Part shown: piece after piece, positions 7,946-15,580 of the stretch | How positions within the stretch are numbered: the stretch's first letter is position 1 | Layout of the letters: every line of letters begins with the position of its first letter | Assembly: GCF_002435945.1 (NCBI RefSeq) | Contig: NZ_DIXC01000081.1 | Location: forward strand, 1-29,079 | Reading direction: 5' to 3' | DNA from: Mesotoga sp. UBA6090 | Lineage (GTDB): Bacteria > Thermotogota > Thermotogae > Petrotogales > Kosmotogaceae | DNA length: 29,079 nucleotides | Made by a program: the position numbers and the translations under genes | Notes under the pieces: generated by a model | What the model was told of the DNA's origin: nothing | Databases searched by the model: none | The model's input: the letters and a program-made list of their open reading frames with translations, nothing else

Positions 7946-9998
7946 CATAACCACCTTCCCACGAAGCCGATAAAGCAAAGGGATAAACCGCACCGGCGTT
8001 TTTCTTCTTCAGCAGATAAGCTATTACTGTAAATGTCCATCTCGAATCGACAAGGTCGTCGACAAGGAGGACTCTTTTACCCCCAAGGTCAAGAGAAACA
8101 TCAAAAGCGGAGAGTACATTTTCAAACTGCATAGATGAGTTTTTCATGGCCTTCTGTTCATGTGTTTCCTTTTTCTTCACGACACAATCCGGTATGTAAC
8201 TCAGACCAATCTCTTTAGCCAAAGCTTCCGCAAATCTAGAGACCAGATAGGGACGCCTGAGAGACGGAACGGACACAACAATTTCTGGAAACGGTTCAGG
8301 CGACCAGTAATCGGTAATCAAGTCCTTAGAAGCGGCTACCAATTCACTTCTGAAATGTCCCCTTTCGTATTTATTCTCCTTAACCATTCTACCCCAACCG
8401 GCATCACCATAAATGCTCAACGAATAACCAGCTTCATATCTTAAGGGTTCCGGTATTTGTATCATGTCTTCAAATCGATAAGGGAACCTTTTCCTTGGCT
8501 CAATTCTCACGAATCTATTCTTAAGAAACTTCGCGGCTTTCTGAACGAGCTGAGGGTTTGTACCCCTTGGTCGAAAATCACCCGCACAGTTGCAGCATCT
8601 ACCGCAATCTTCACTGAGATTATCATCAAGCTTACTGACGACGTACTTCATAAGGCATCCTTTCAGTTCAAACAATGCCTTCACATCCTTGTAATCTTGT
8701 TTTCTCTGATGAATTATTTCCTTCCACCTTTCACTGTTAGGACTCCACCTGTTTGCGGTCCTGATGTATCTGGAGCCATTTCTGGTAATAATACCATCGA
8801 TTTCAAGAATCTTAAGACACTTTTCGATTTCCGATATTTTAGCGTTTATTGATCTCATTATCTCGGCTTTACTTCTCGGAAACTGCCCAATTAATTCTAC
8901 GATCCCTTCAATTATCGACCTTTCAGGAAAAGCATTTTCAAAGAAGTAATCGTGAATATCATCGTCTTCCTTACCTCCTAGAAGAATAACCTCTGCAGAA
9001 TCTACTGATCTTCCTGCCCTCCCGATTTGCTGATAGTAGGCTACTGTCGACGATGGAGTTTGAAAATGAATCACGAAACCAATGTCCGGTTTGTCATATC
9101 CCATACCCAAAGCGACTGTACTAACCAGAGCCTTTATCTCGTTTTTCGTTAGCTGCCTTTCCAGCTCTTCTCTTCTTTCGTTATTCATTTGCGCATGATA
9201 TGCAGATGCATTTATATTGTTATCTTTAAGCCATCTGGCGACTCTTTCACAATCAATCTTCGTCAAACAGTAAATGATTCCAGATCCTGAGATTTTAGGT
9301 AAGTTTCCAGCTAGCCAGGCAAGTCTTTCGGACTGATCTGCAAGTCTCACCGCCTGAAGCTTCAAACTTTCTCGCTTCAGTGGACCCCTAATCGTTAGAA
9401 GATCTTTGCCAAACTGCTCTTCAATGTCTCTCACTACCCTGTCGTTGGCAGTAGCTGTTGTTCCTAACAATGGGGCGCCCTTCGGAAGATTTGAGACTAT
9501 ACGCACAATTCTTCGATAGTCTGGCCTGAAGTCATGACCCCAATCTGATATACAGTGCACTTCATCGACTACAAGAAGTCCTATATTGAACGAGATGAAT
9601 CTCTCAAGAAACCCTTTGTTCCCTAGTCTTTCTGGTGAAATAAGGAGTATATCGACTTCATTGGTTCTTGTTCTTTCTAGAATTTCTTCCCATTCAGCTG
9701 GATTTGTACTGTTTACAGTTTCTGCGATGATTCCGATTCTCTTGGCCATGTCGATCTGATTTCTCATCAATGACAATAATGGACTTACAAGCAATACTAC
9801 AGCCTTTGATTCTTTCCTCAAAAAGTATGCAGAAAGGAAGTATACTATACTCTTTCCCCAGCCTGTTTTCTGAACAAGAAGAACCTTGCAGTGCTCGTTG
9901 ACAACTGCGTTGATTGCTTCCCACTGATCTGGTCTGAATGACACCCCTTTTCCAAGCATTTTCTCCAGAATTTGCTGAGCTTCTTGTTTCTCTATCAT
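7929..9998 (-). CDS. RecQ-family DNA helicase fused to a phosphoribosyltransferase domain
   Basis: ATP-dependent 3'-5' DNA helicase of 689 residues. Motif 0 is at 21-29 (FRPDQWEAI), Walker A GWGKS at 46-50, DEVH box at 145-148 (followed by CISDWGHDFR), and motif VI reads QQIGRAGRS. A zinc-site cluster CGRCCNC sits in the RecQ C-terminal region. There is no HRDC domain; the last ~150 residues instead form a type I phosphoribosyltransferase-like module with the PRPP loop VLLVDDLVDSRWT (about 643-655). The start is supported by GGAGGT 5 bases before the ATG. The dprA-like gene overlaps its end, forming a two-gene minus-strand operon with a long gene-free region upstream. RecQ-PRTase fusions are known in databases, but the PRTase role (nucleotide sensing or a ComF-like function) is not established. 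Confidence 0.9.
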   Translation of the reverse strand: MIEKQEAQQILEKMLGKGVSFRPDQWEAINAVVNEHCKVLLVQKTGWGKSIVYFLSAYFLRKESKAVVLLVSPLLSLMRNQIDMAKRIGIIAETVNSTNPAEWEEILERTRTNEVDILLISPERLGNKGFLERFISFNIGLLVVDEVHCISDWGHDFRPDYRRIVRIVSNLPKGAPLLGTTATANDRVVRDIEEQFGKDLLTIRGPLKRESLKLQAVRLADQSERLAWLAGNLPKISGSGIIYCLTKIDCERVARWLKDNNINASAYHAQMNNERREELERQLTKNEIKALVSTVALGMGYDKPDIGFVIHFQTPSSTVAYYQQIGRAGRSVDSAEVILLGGKEDDDIHDYFFENAFPERSIIEGIVELIGQFPRSKAEIMRSINAKISEIEKCLKILEIDGIITRNGSRYIRTANRWSPNSERWKEIIHQRKQDYKDVKALFELKGCLMKYVVSKLDDNLSEDCGRCCNCAGDFRPRGTNPQLVQKAAKFLKNRFVRIEPRKRFPYRFEDMIQIPEPLRYEAGYSLSIYGDAGWGRMVKENKYERGHFRSELVAASKDLITDYWSPEPFPEIVVSVPSLRRPYLVSRFAEALAKEIGLSYIPDCVVKKKETHEQKAMKNSSMQFENVLSAFDVSLDLGGKRVLLVDDLVDSRWTFTVIAYLLKKKNAGAVYPFALSASWEGGYDDDES

Positions 9999-11002
9999 CC
10001 GTTACCTCCGTGAATAGATTTACTAAATGGAATAACAACTCTCTGAACTCGTATGACAGATCGAGCAGAAGTTTTTCAGCTAACGCTAATTGACAACAAT
10101 ATGGCCGCCGTTGTCTTCATCAGATCATGTTCCTATTCAGTAGCTCCAAAGGACCTGGCCTATCAATATTGATCAGTAGTTCAAAGAAATAAATACCAAG
10201 AGCCTTGCAGAAGGTGAGACAAAGGCTTAGGAAATTTAGAATACTAAAATAGGCTATATTGAGATAAGTGGAAATTTGAATTCTGCACTGCACGAATCGT
10301 TCCTTAAAACCATCACATTCTAACCAGCTGTCAGTTCTTTGCTAATTCATTTGCCAAACATTCTTAGTTTACAAAAATTGGGATAAGAAATCAAATCAAA
10401 CTGATTTACATGAAGACCTTAACAGAGACTTGAAACCCTGAGCTGTTTGCAGAAATACCGACAATATATATCATCAAAAACTGGAGGTGCAGTGGCAACG
10501 GAGAATTCCAGCGCTATTTGGGCTAAACCATAATCACTAAGAAACTATAACAGTCGAAATATCGGGAAATCAAAACAAGCGTGAATCAGGAAAATTCAAC
10601 TTCATAAACCGTGCCCCCAAGAGCAAAGGATACCCTTCAAAGATACTGGTTCACTCAGAAAAATGGATCTTGAATAGATCCTTCTAATTCTGTTTTCAGA
10701 GATTTAGAAGCCGTTTCTTCAGATCACTTCGAGTCTGTGGCTTCTTCACACGTGTATTTGTTGGTCCGGATTCATATTGGGTGGGGAAATGTGACTGTAA
10801 GAGCGGTTTTACCTGTCGAAAGCTTCATGTGCTAGACTACGCTTGTCAGTCAAAGAATTTCTCTTACACGCCGGAAATCGGAAATGATTTCCTGAAGAGC
10901 CGAGATTATTCATGTTGCATTAAGCAGCAAATACTAAAGGTTATATTACTGAAATATGCTCTTGCCCCATTCGTGAATTCATAACAGTTCCGGGAGGTAA
11001 TT
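9999..11002. other. One-kilobase gene-free region
   Basis: No convincing gene on either strand. Many stops occur in all frames from 10040 to 10780. A GTG-initiated frame at 10781-10984 (67 codons, Cys-rich) lacks a ribosome site and family features. A 7-bp inverted repeat, AGAAGCC (10706-10712) and GGCTTCT (10739-10745), is present. The gap separates the minus-strand recQ/dprA operon from plus-strand genes and probably holds divergent promoters, but no strong -35/-10 pair could be fixed. Confidence 0.5.
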
Positions 11003-11326
11003 ATGGCTAACAAGAAAAGAGAAGATGAATGGAAAGAAGTCAAGAAGAAATGCAGGGTCGGCGATGAAACGATACGCATGGCAAAGGAACTGGGAATAAA
11101 TCCAAGGACGATGATAAAGAATATACCCAACAAGGCTGAGAAGTGGAAGGCACCCGTCGATGTCTGGATAAGAGACATGTACGATAAAGTGAAAGAAAAG
11201 AACGCAAAGAAAGCAAAGGCGAAGGCAAAGCGGCTGAGAAAAGAAAGTGAAGAATCGGCCGAAAGTTCGTCTCGACTGGATAAAAGAGACAAGTCAGATA
11301 AGCAAGATCAAGGGTCGTCATTATAG
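11003..11326 (+). CDS. Conserved small basic protein of unknown function
   Basis: Protein of 107 residues, lysine-rich and probably cytoplasmic. The conserved-looking core (about 10-65) contains KKCRVGDETIRMAKELGINP, then RTMIKNIPNK and KAPVDVWIRDMY. A helix-turn-helix-like arrangement is possible, since an ETIRMAKELG helix precedes NPRTMIKNI. The tail (about 66-107) is a charged helix (KNAKKAKAKAKRLRKES) followed by a hydrophilic, probably disordered end. The start is well supported by GGGAGGT 5-6 bases before the ATG. I have the impression of similar short proteins in other bacteria, but no function is known to me. It stands alone between two gene-free stretches. Confidence 0.75.
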   Translation: MANKKREDEWKEVKKKCRVGDETIRMAKELGINPRTMIKNIPNKAEKWKAPVDVWIRDMYDKVKEKNAKKAKAKAKRLRKESEESAESSSRLDKRDKSDKQDQGSSL

Positions 11327-11803
11327 AGATAAACAGCTTAATGGCAGTCAAAGGGCACAGATCTCGATTGATCCTTTCATGGTCTAACTCAACTTTGACA
11401 GCAATGAAGCTGAGAAGAGCAAAGCAAGGCGAAAGACGAAAAGAAATAGAGACGTACCACCACAAAGATCTATGAGTGGACTGCGTGATATTTTCTTGAG
11501 TGCTTCCAAGAGATTCAGTAAATGGGCATCTGTCATCGCGATGGACGCCGTTTGTTCTAGAGAGTTATCCTTTCAAAAACAGTGATTGGTTACAGTCTCT
11601 CCGTCTTGTGAGAATCTAACCACATGTGGGTCAAACACGTTAATGACAGTGTGAGACATGTATTTCTTCTTGCATCCTATCTCGAGAATCTCGCATTCAA
11701 ACCAACATGAATGGGGAAATGGGCCTTCAAGCCGGTAGATTATCGAAGTAGATAAAACTATGAAAGACTATAATAGTATGAAGTGAAAATGAGGAGACTA
11801 CAC
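11327..11803. other. Intergenic region with dispersed repeat copy 2
   Basis: About 475 bases without a gene. They contain repeat copy 2 (11385-11471). A TATAAT at 11769-11774 lies about 30 bases before the SGNH hydrolase start and could be its -10 box, but no good -35 is present at the right distance. Confidence 0.45.
11385..11471 (+). repeat. 87-bp dispersed repeat, copy 2
   Basis: Gap-free partner of 6357-6443 in the same orientation, about 75% identical, with perfectly conserved first 20 bases. Both copies lie in gene-free DNA and flank the hydrolase remainder, the dprA-like and recQ genes and the small basic gene, an interval of about 5 kb. That arrangement is compatible with element ends or with independent insertions. 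Confidence 0.65.
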
Positions 11804-12526
11804 ATGAATACTGTTGTCTGTATTGGAGATAGTATCACCTATGGCCGCGTGGGTGTGAGTTACTTCGAGATGCTGAAAAGCGAATTCGGGGGAAAGCTTG
11901 AGTTTATCAATAGTGGAATAAACGGAAATCTTTCTTACGACGTTCTCAAGAGAATCGAGAAAGTGACCACCATGAAGCCAGATATTGCTATTCTCCTGGT
12001 AGGAACAAACGACGTGTGGGCGACCTACTCAGAGAAGACCATGAAAGCCTATATCAGAAAGAATAGACTACCCGAGAGACCTTCAATAGAGAGCTACGCC
12101 AGAAACCTCGGTGAAATCCTGCAAAGGCTTAAGACCGCTTCCATTGCTCATATAGGAGTGATGTCGCTGCCTTTGATCACAGAAGATCCCGAACATATCC
12201 TCTTCAAGAAAAGCGTGGAATACTCTGAACTGATTAAGAAGATAACTTCGCAGATGGACTTGTGCTATATAGATCTCAATGAACGTCAACGTGATTATCT
12301 GACAAAGAATAACAAAAGTTCTTCATCAGGACTGGGAGTCTCCTGGGAATTCACATTAAGGATGATTTTCAAACATATCATATTGAGAAAGAGCTGGGAC
12401 GCACTATCGCAGGAAAATGGATTTCTGTTGACGGTAGATCATGTTCATCAAAACAACACGGGAGCAGCCTTGATCAAAGATTGTGCGTCTGAGTTCTTGA
12501 AAAAGCTTTCACCTCCAGATAGCTGA
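11804..12526 (+). CDS. SGNH/GDSL-family hydrolase
   Basis: Predicted esterase/lipase-type hydrolase of 240 residues. Block I is GDSIT (8-12, nucleophile Ser10), block II NSGINGN (36-42), block III GTND (67-70, Asn69), and block V DHVH (212-215), giving the Ser-Asp-His set of the SGNH fold. No signal peptide is seen, so it is probably cytoplasmic and may act on carbohydrate or lipid acyl esters; the substrate cannot be told. The start is the ATG at 11804, with AGGAG 7 bases upstream; a GTG at 11783 and an ATG at 11789 in frame are less well placed. The region just before block V carries an insertion (about 165-205) not usual in the shortest members. Confidence 0.85.
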   Translation: MNTVVCIGDSITYGRVGVSYFEMLKSEFGGKLEFINSGINGNLSYDVLKRIEKVTTMKPDIAILLVGTNDVWATYSEKTMKAYIRKNRLPERPSIESYARNLGEILQRLKTASIAHIGVMSLPLITEDPEHILFKKSVEYSELIKKITSQMDLCYIDLNERQRDYLTKNNKSSSSGLGVSWEFTLRMIFKHIILRKSWDALSQENGFLLTVDHVHQNNTGAALIKDCASEFLKKLSPPDS

Positions 12527-12764
12527 TTTATTCAATGCTCATAATTAGGAATTAATAGCTGTTGAATTATGTAATTCACCAGGGTTCCTGTTTAAGGACG
12601 CTCTTCCTTCCTCACAAATCTGTGAGAACTGAAACATCTAGGAAATACTTAGCCGAACTCCTCTCAAGACCAATTGCGTTTCTTAGAGTTCGACCAAGCG
12701 TCTATGCCCACGTTCGTGACTAGTAAGGAAAAAACCTCCGCAGAATGCTTCCGGCACTCAATAG
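12527..12764. other. Short gene-free stretch before the remnant junction
   Basis: About 240 bases with no recognised gene. Short inverted runs (for example CTCACA..TGTGAG near 12613-12628) are present but there is no T tract. No promoter was identified. Confidence 0.3.
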
Positions 12765-12944
12765 TCAATCCTCAGACTTCTCATCTGTGAGATCGATAAT
12801 AGCGAGCAACTCACCCCAGCCAGGGTCTCCATGCAGCCCACTGAGCTCTCCCAGTCGGCTTCTCTGCTTTGCTCTTTCAAGACCCAATTCGATTGCTTCG
12901 AAGAAACTATCAAAGGCTCTGTCTGTCTCTCCAATCCTTGGGGG
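12765..12944 (-). pseudogene. 3' remnant of a TPR-like gene
   Basis: A 59-codon minus-strand frame ends at TGA (12765-12767) and is closed upstream by a stop at 12945-12947, with no start codon in context. It reads as normal protein: IGETDRAFDSFFEAIELG, then a charged helix, then LHGDPGWGELLAIIDLT. The A-F-x-x-F-x-x-A-I-E-x-G pattern and the LxxDPxxxELL tail resemble the last tetratricopeptide repeat of TPR proteins. The plus-strand frame lying over it is Ser/Pro-rich and looks like its shadow. Most likely a truncated gene end left by rearrangement. Confidence 0.5.
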
Positions 12945-12958
12945 TCAGAGGGTCCATA

Positions 12959-13261
12959 ATGAAGGACTTCTTCACCAGAAACATACCGGCAGTAACAATG
13001 ACCGAAGTAGAGGGGTCATTCGTAATCTGGATAGACTGGAGAAGGCTTAAACTAGATGATGAGGAGCTGTACTCATTCCTGCTGAACGAGGCGTATCTCG
13101 ATCTGGATAAAGGCGTAAACTATGGAGAAGCTGGTAAGGGTTTTACTAGAATGAACATAGCTGCGCCCAGAAGGAAGATAGAAGAGTCACTGGGATTTCT
13201 TTTCGAAGCAGCCGCGAGACGTGGGTACGCAGTATCCGAAACTTTGAAAAGGTGGAGGTGA
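12959..13261 (+). pseudogene. C-terminal fragment of a MalY/PatB-type aminotransferase
   Basis: About 100 residues, from MKDFFTRNIPAVTMTEVEGS to the stop at 13259-13261. They match the last quarter of PLP-dependent fold-type I aminotransferases of the MalY/PatB (cystathionine beta-lyase) branch: EGSFVIWIDWRRL, GVNYGEAGKGFTRMNIAAPR and a final amphipathic helix. The large domain with the PLP lysine is missing, and the sequence just upstream is unrelated (a minus-strand TPR-like remnant), so the gene is truncated with a breakpoint near 12950. An in-frame ATG at 12959 could in principle be used but has no ribosome site. It ends 12 bases before the dipeptidase start, so it was probably the upstream gene of an operon. 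Confidence 0.75.
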
Positions 13262-13273
13262 AGATCCATTCCT

Positions 13274-14674
13274 ATGAAGAAACTGATTGAAGACTACTTC
13301 GAACAGAACAAGGGACTCATGATAAGAGATATCATGAGACTGGTAAGGATAAGGAGCGACAAGGAAGAGGCGAAAGAGGGCAAGCCATTTGGCGACGGAC
13401 CGGTTGAAGTGCTGGCCGAGGCCCTTGAGATGGCATCTGAAATGGGATTTAGGACCAAGAACTACGACAACTATGTCGGTGCAGTTGACTTCAATGAATT
13501 GGATAACAAGCTGGACATCCTGGCTCATCTCGATGTGGTACCGGGAGGAGACGGTTGGACGGTCACAGAACCCTTCAATCCCGTAGTAAAGGATGGAAGG
13601 CTCTACGGTCGAGGAACGATAGACGACAAGGGCCCCGCCGTGGCCGCTCTTTACGCCATGAAAGCTGTCAAGGATATGAGTATTCCTCTGAAGGCCGGTG
13701 TAAGGCTGATACTTGGAACCGATGAGGAGTGTGGATCATCAGATATAAGATACTATTACGGGATAGAAGAGGAAGCTCCAATGACCTTCTCACCGGACGC
13801 CAGTTTCCCGGTTGTGAACATAGAAAAGGGAGGTCTCCAGGGAAAGTTCGAATCCAGGTTTGAAGAGTCAACCGAGTCTCCCCGGGTGGTAAGCTTCAAG
13901 GCCGGGATCAAAAGCAATGTGATTCCCGGTGAAGCGACTGCCGTTGTAGAGGGGATCGATCCCGAAGTGATTCGCGATTGCTGCGATGCCGTCACCAAAA
14001 TCAGCGCCATCTCTTTCAACTTATCCACCGAGGGGAAAAAGACTACAATCAAGGCTAGAGGGCTTCAGGGCCATGCCTCGACTCCAGATAAAGGGAAAAA
14101 TGCTTTGACAGGTTTGCTGGAAGTCATCTCAAGGCTCCCGGCTTCTCAAAGTACAGGCTTTGAGAGGCTGCGAGCTCTAAACTCGGTATTTCCTCATGGA
14201 GACTGGCTCGGTGAGGCTGCTGGCGTTGCGATGAGCGATGAACTTTCCGGCAAGCTTACAATAAGCCTCAATATGATGGAGTACGATGGTTCAAGCCTCA
14301 ACGGGACATTCGATTGCAGGGCTCCTTTATGCGCAACGAAAGAGAACCTCCTTGATGTAATTAAGGCCAAACTGGCTGACAGTGGTATAGATCTGCAAAA
14401 CGATGACATAAAACCTCCTCATCACGTACCCTGTGACTCCGAGTTCGTCAAGACACTTCTGAGATCTTACGAAAGCTACACCGGAAAAAAGGGATACTGC
14501 ATCTCGATGGGAGGGGGAACGTATGTACATCGACTGAAGAACGGCGTGGCATTTGGTTGCATTATGCCCGGGAGCGAAAACAATATGCACGGCCCCGATG
14601 AATTTGCTGTCATTGAAGATCTCTTGACCAGCGCAAAGATTTTCACACAGGCAATCATAGAGCTTTGCGGGTGA
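13274..14674 (+). CDS. pepV: M20-family dipeptidase (PepV-like)
   Basis: Zinc-dependent dipeptidase of 466 residues, typical of the PepV/M20A family, acting on dipeptides with broad N-terminal specificity in the cytoplasm. Metal and catalytic residues are visible: H85 and D87 in AHLDVVPGGDGW, D118 in GRGTIDDKGP, E151/E152 in GTDEECGSSD, D175 in SPDASFPV, and H439 in MHGPDEF. The lid domain lies between about 185 and 375. A GGTGGAGGTG ribosome site overlaps the stop of the preceding aminotransferase fragment and sits 13 bases from the ATG, a little far; a 12-base gap separates the two frames. No terminator is obvious downstream, where a repeat-rich region begins. Confidence 0.92.
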   Translation: MKKLIEDYFEQNKGLMIRDIMRLVRIRSDKEEAKEGKPFGDGPVEVLAEALEMASEMGFRTKNYDNYVGAVDFNELDNKLDILAHLDVVPGGDGWTVTEPFNPVVKDGRLYGRGTIDDKGPAVAALYAMKAVKDMSIPLKAGVRLILGTDEECGSSDIRYYYGIEEEAPMTFSPDASFPVVNIEKGGLQGKFESRFEESTESPRVVSFKAGIKSNVIPGEATAVVEGIDPEVIRDCCDAVTKISAISFNLSTEGKKTTIKARGLQGHASTPDKGKNALTGLLEVISRLPASQSTGFERLRALNSVFPHGDWLGEAAGVAMSDELSGKLTISLNMMEYDGSSLNGTFDCRAPLCATKENLLDVIKAKLADSGIDLQNDDIKPPHHVPCDSEFVKTLLRSYESYTGKKGYCISMGGGTYVHRLKNGVAFGCIMPGSENNMHGPDEFAVIEDLLTSAKIFTQAIIELCG

Positions 14675-14723
14675 AAAAGCCGGTTCTGAAACAGAGAAAT
14701 GACGATCGTTGTTCGTTATCGGA

Positions 14724-14935
14724 TCTCCGTTCTCAGGGAATAACAACAGTTGCAAGTTGCAAGAAGAACAAAGGCCGGGGTCGGGGGTAGCAGGTTCGTG
14801 GCAGGAAAGAGATGAATGAAGCAGGTTTGCCGTTGAGCGGTTCTCCGTTCGCCGAGAAGAACATACAGTTGTGAGTAAGACCGTGGTTGGGGGTCGGAAG
14901 TCGGAGGTTGGTCGGGAGCAAAGAACAAGAGCTTG
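14724..14935 (+). repeat. Imperfect tandem duplication, period about 118 bp
   Basis: TCTCCGTTC at 14724 recurs at 14842. It is followed in both units, at matching distances, by GAA.AACA..CAGTTG and then by G-rich GGTCGGGGG / GTTGGGGGTCGG tracts. The short word CAGTTGCAAGTTG from the first unit (14747) reappears at 15132. The G-rich part of the second unit has a GTCGGAAGTCGGAGGTTGGTCGG pattern built of roughly 7-base steps. Seen directly; the function is unknown. Confidence 0.55.
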
Positions 14936-15040
14936 ACCCAGTCCTCAAGAAACAAATTACGCCCTCTGATCAGAGCGAAGCTATTTTGTCACTGAAGTGC
15001 TCCTGTTCAGGATCTGGACTTTCTAGAAAAGATCTTCTCG

Positions 15041-15090
15041 GAGGACGGCGGATCGTTGACGGACAACAAATAGGAGTAGGAGCCGTCCTC
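15041..15090. repeat. Inverted repeat GAGGACGGC / GCCGTCCTC
   Basis: Perfect 9-bp arms at 15041-15049 and 15082-15090 with a 32-base loop. No T tract follows. It lies within the repeat-rich stretch and may be part of the same family. Confidence 0.5.
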
Positions 15091-15485
15091 GGTCCTTCGT
15101 CCGGGATCATGAAACCCGTCCTTCGAAAGAGCAGTTGCAAGTTGTCTGTTCCAAGTTACAGCTCTAGAGTAAAGAAACGTCAGATATCGTCATGAACTTG
15201 ATTCAGCATCTCGATCATTCTTTTTGTCGAATCTTGTTATTTTCCTCGGTGACCCCGTCGATAGATAGAACAAGTGCGAATAATCGATATCCGCATTCTT
15301 GAATCAACAGATTGCATTCAACAGAATAGTGTTTTCCGCCTAGAATTGAGAATCATTTCGAAGAAGCTTAAGCATGGGGAAAAAGGTAGAGTTCCCTGTA
15401 AGGAAGGCTTACTATACAAAAAGCAAACGTCGGATTCTCTTCATTGAATCCCTCTAAGACCGTCCGTCAAATTGATTGGCTGACG

Positions 15486-15547
15486 TATAATAGTTTTGGG
15501 GACAAAGGGAACTTCGGCAGTTTTCCCTAAATCACTTTTTGTTTTTA
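15486..15547 (+). promoter_or_regulatory. Possible promoter and leader hairpin of the 5'-nucleotidase
   Basis: A perfect TATAAT lies at 15486-15491, without a good -35 at 16-18 bases. Downstream, AGGGAA (15506-15511) can pair with TTCCCT (15523-15528), and a T-rich run follows at 15536-15547. That order, -10 box, hairpin, T run, ribosome site (AGGAGGG, 15567-15573), would fit a leader with an attenuator-like structure, though the stem is short and the T run starts 8 bases after it. Confidence 0.35.
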
Positions 15548-15580
15548 TTCACATAACCTTATTAGAGGAGGGATACTACG

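Larger units (their letters stand above)
14675..15580. other. Repeat-rich gene-free region before the 5'-nucleotidase
   Basis: About 900 bases. Between 14720 and 14935 an imperfect tandem duplication is seen; from 15040 to 15145 come further G/C-rich short motifs. The rest (15200-15580) is ordinary intergenic DNA ending with a -10-like box, a leader hairpin and the ribosome site of the next gene. Open frames such as 14887-15195 have low-complexity products and no ribosome site, and are not called as genes. Confidence 0.55.

Noticed and set aside
10781..10984. 67-codon Cys-rich plus-strand frame
   Set aside because: GTG start without a ribosome site, no family pattern, and surrounded by non-coding sequence.
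12745..13050. Plus-strand frames running through the TPR-like remnant into the aminotransferase region
   Set aside because: Ser/Pro-rich shadow of the minus-strand coding remnant; only the part after 12959, in another frame, is real protein sequence.
14887..15195. 102-codon plus-strand frame in the repeat region
   Set aside because: Its product is made of translated G-rich repeats and has no ribosome site.
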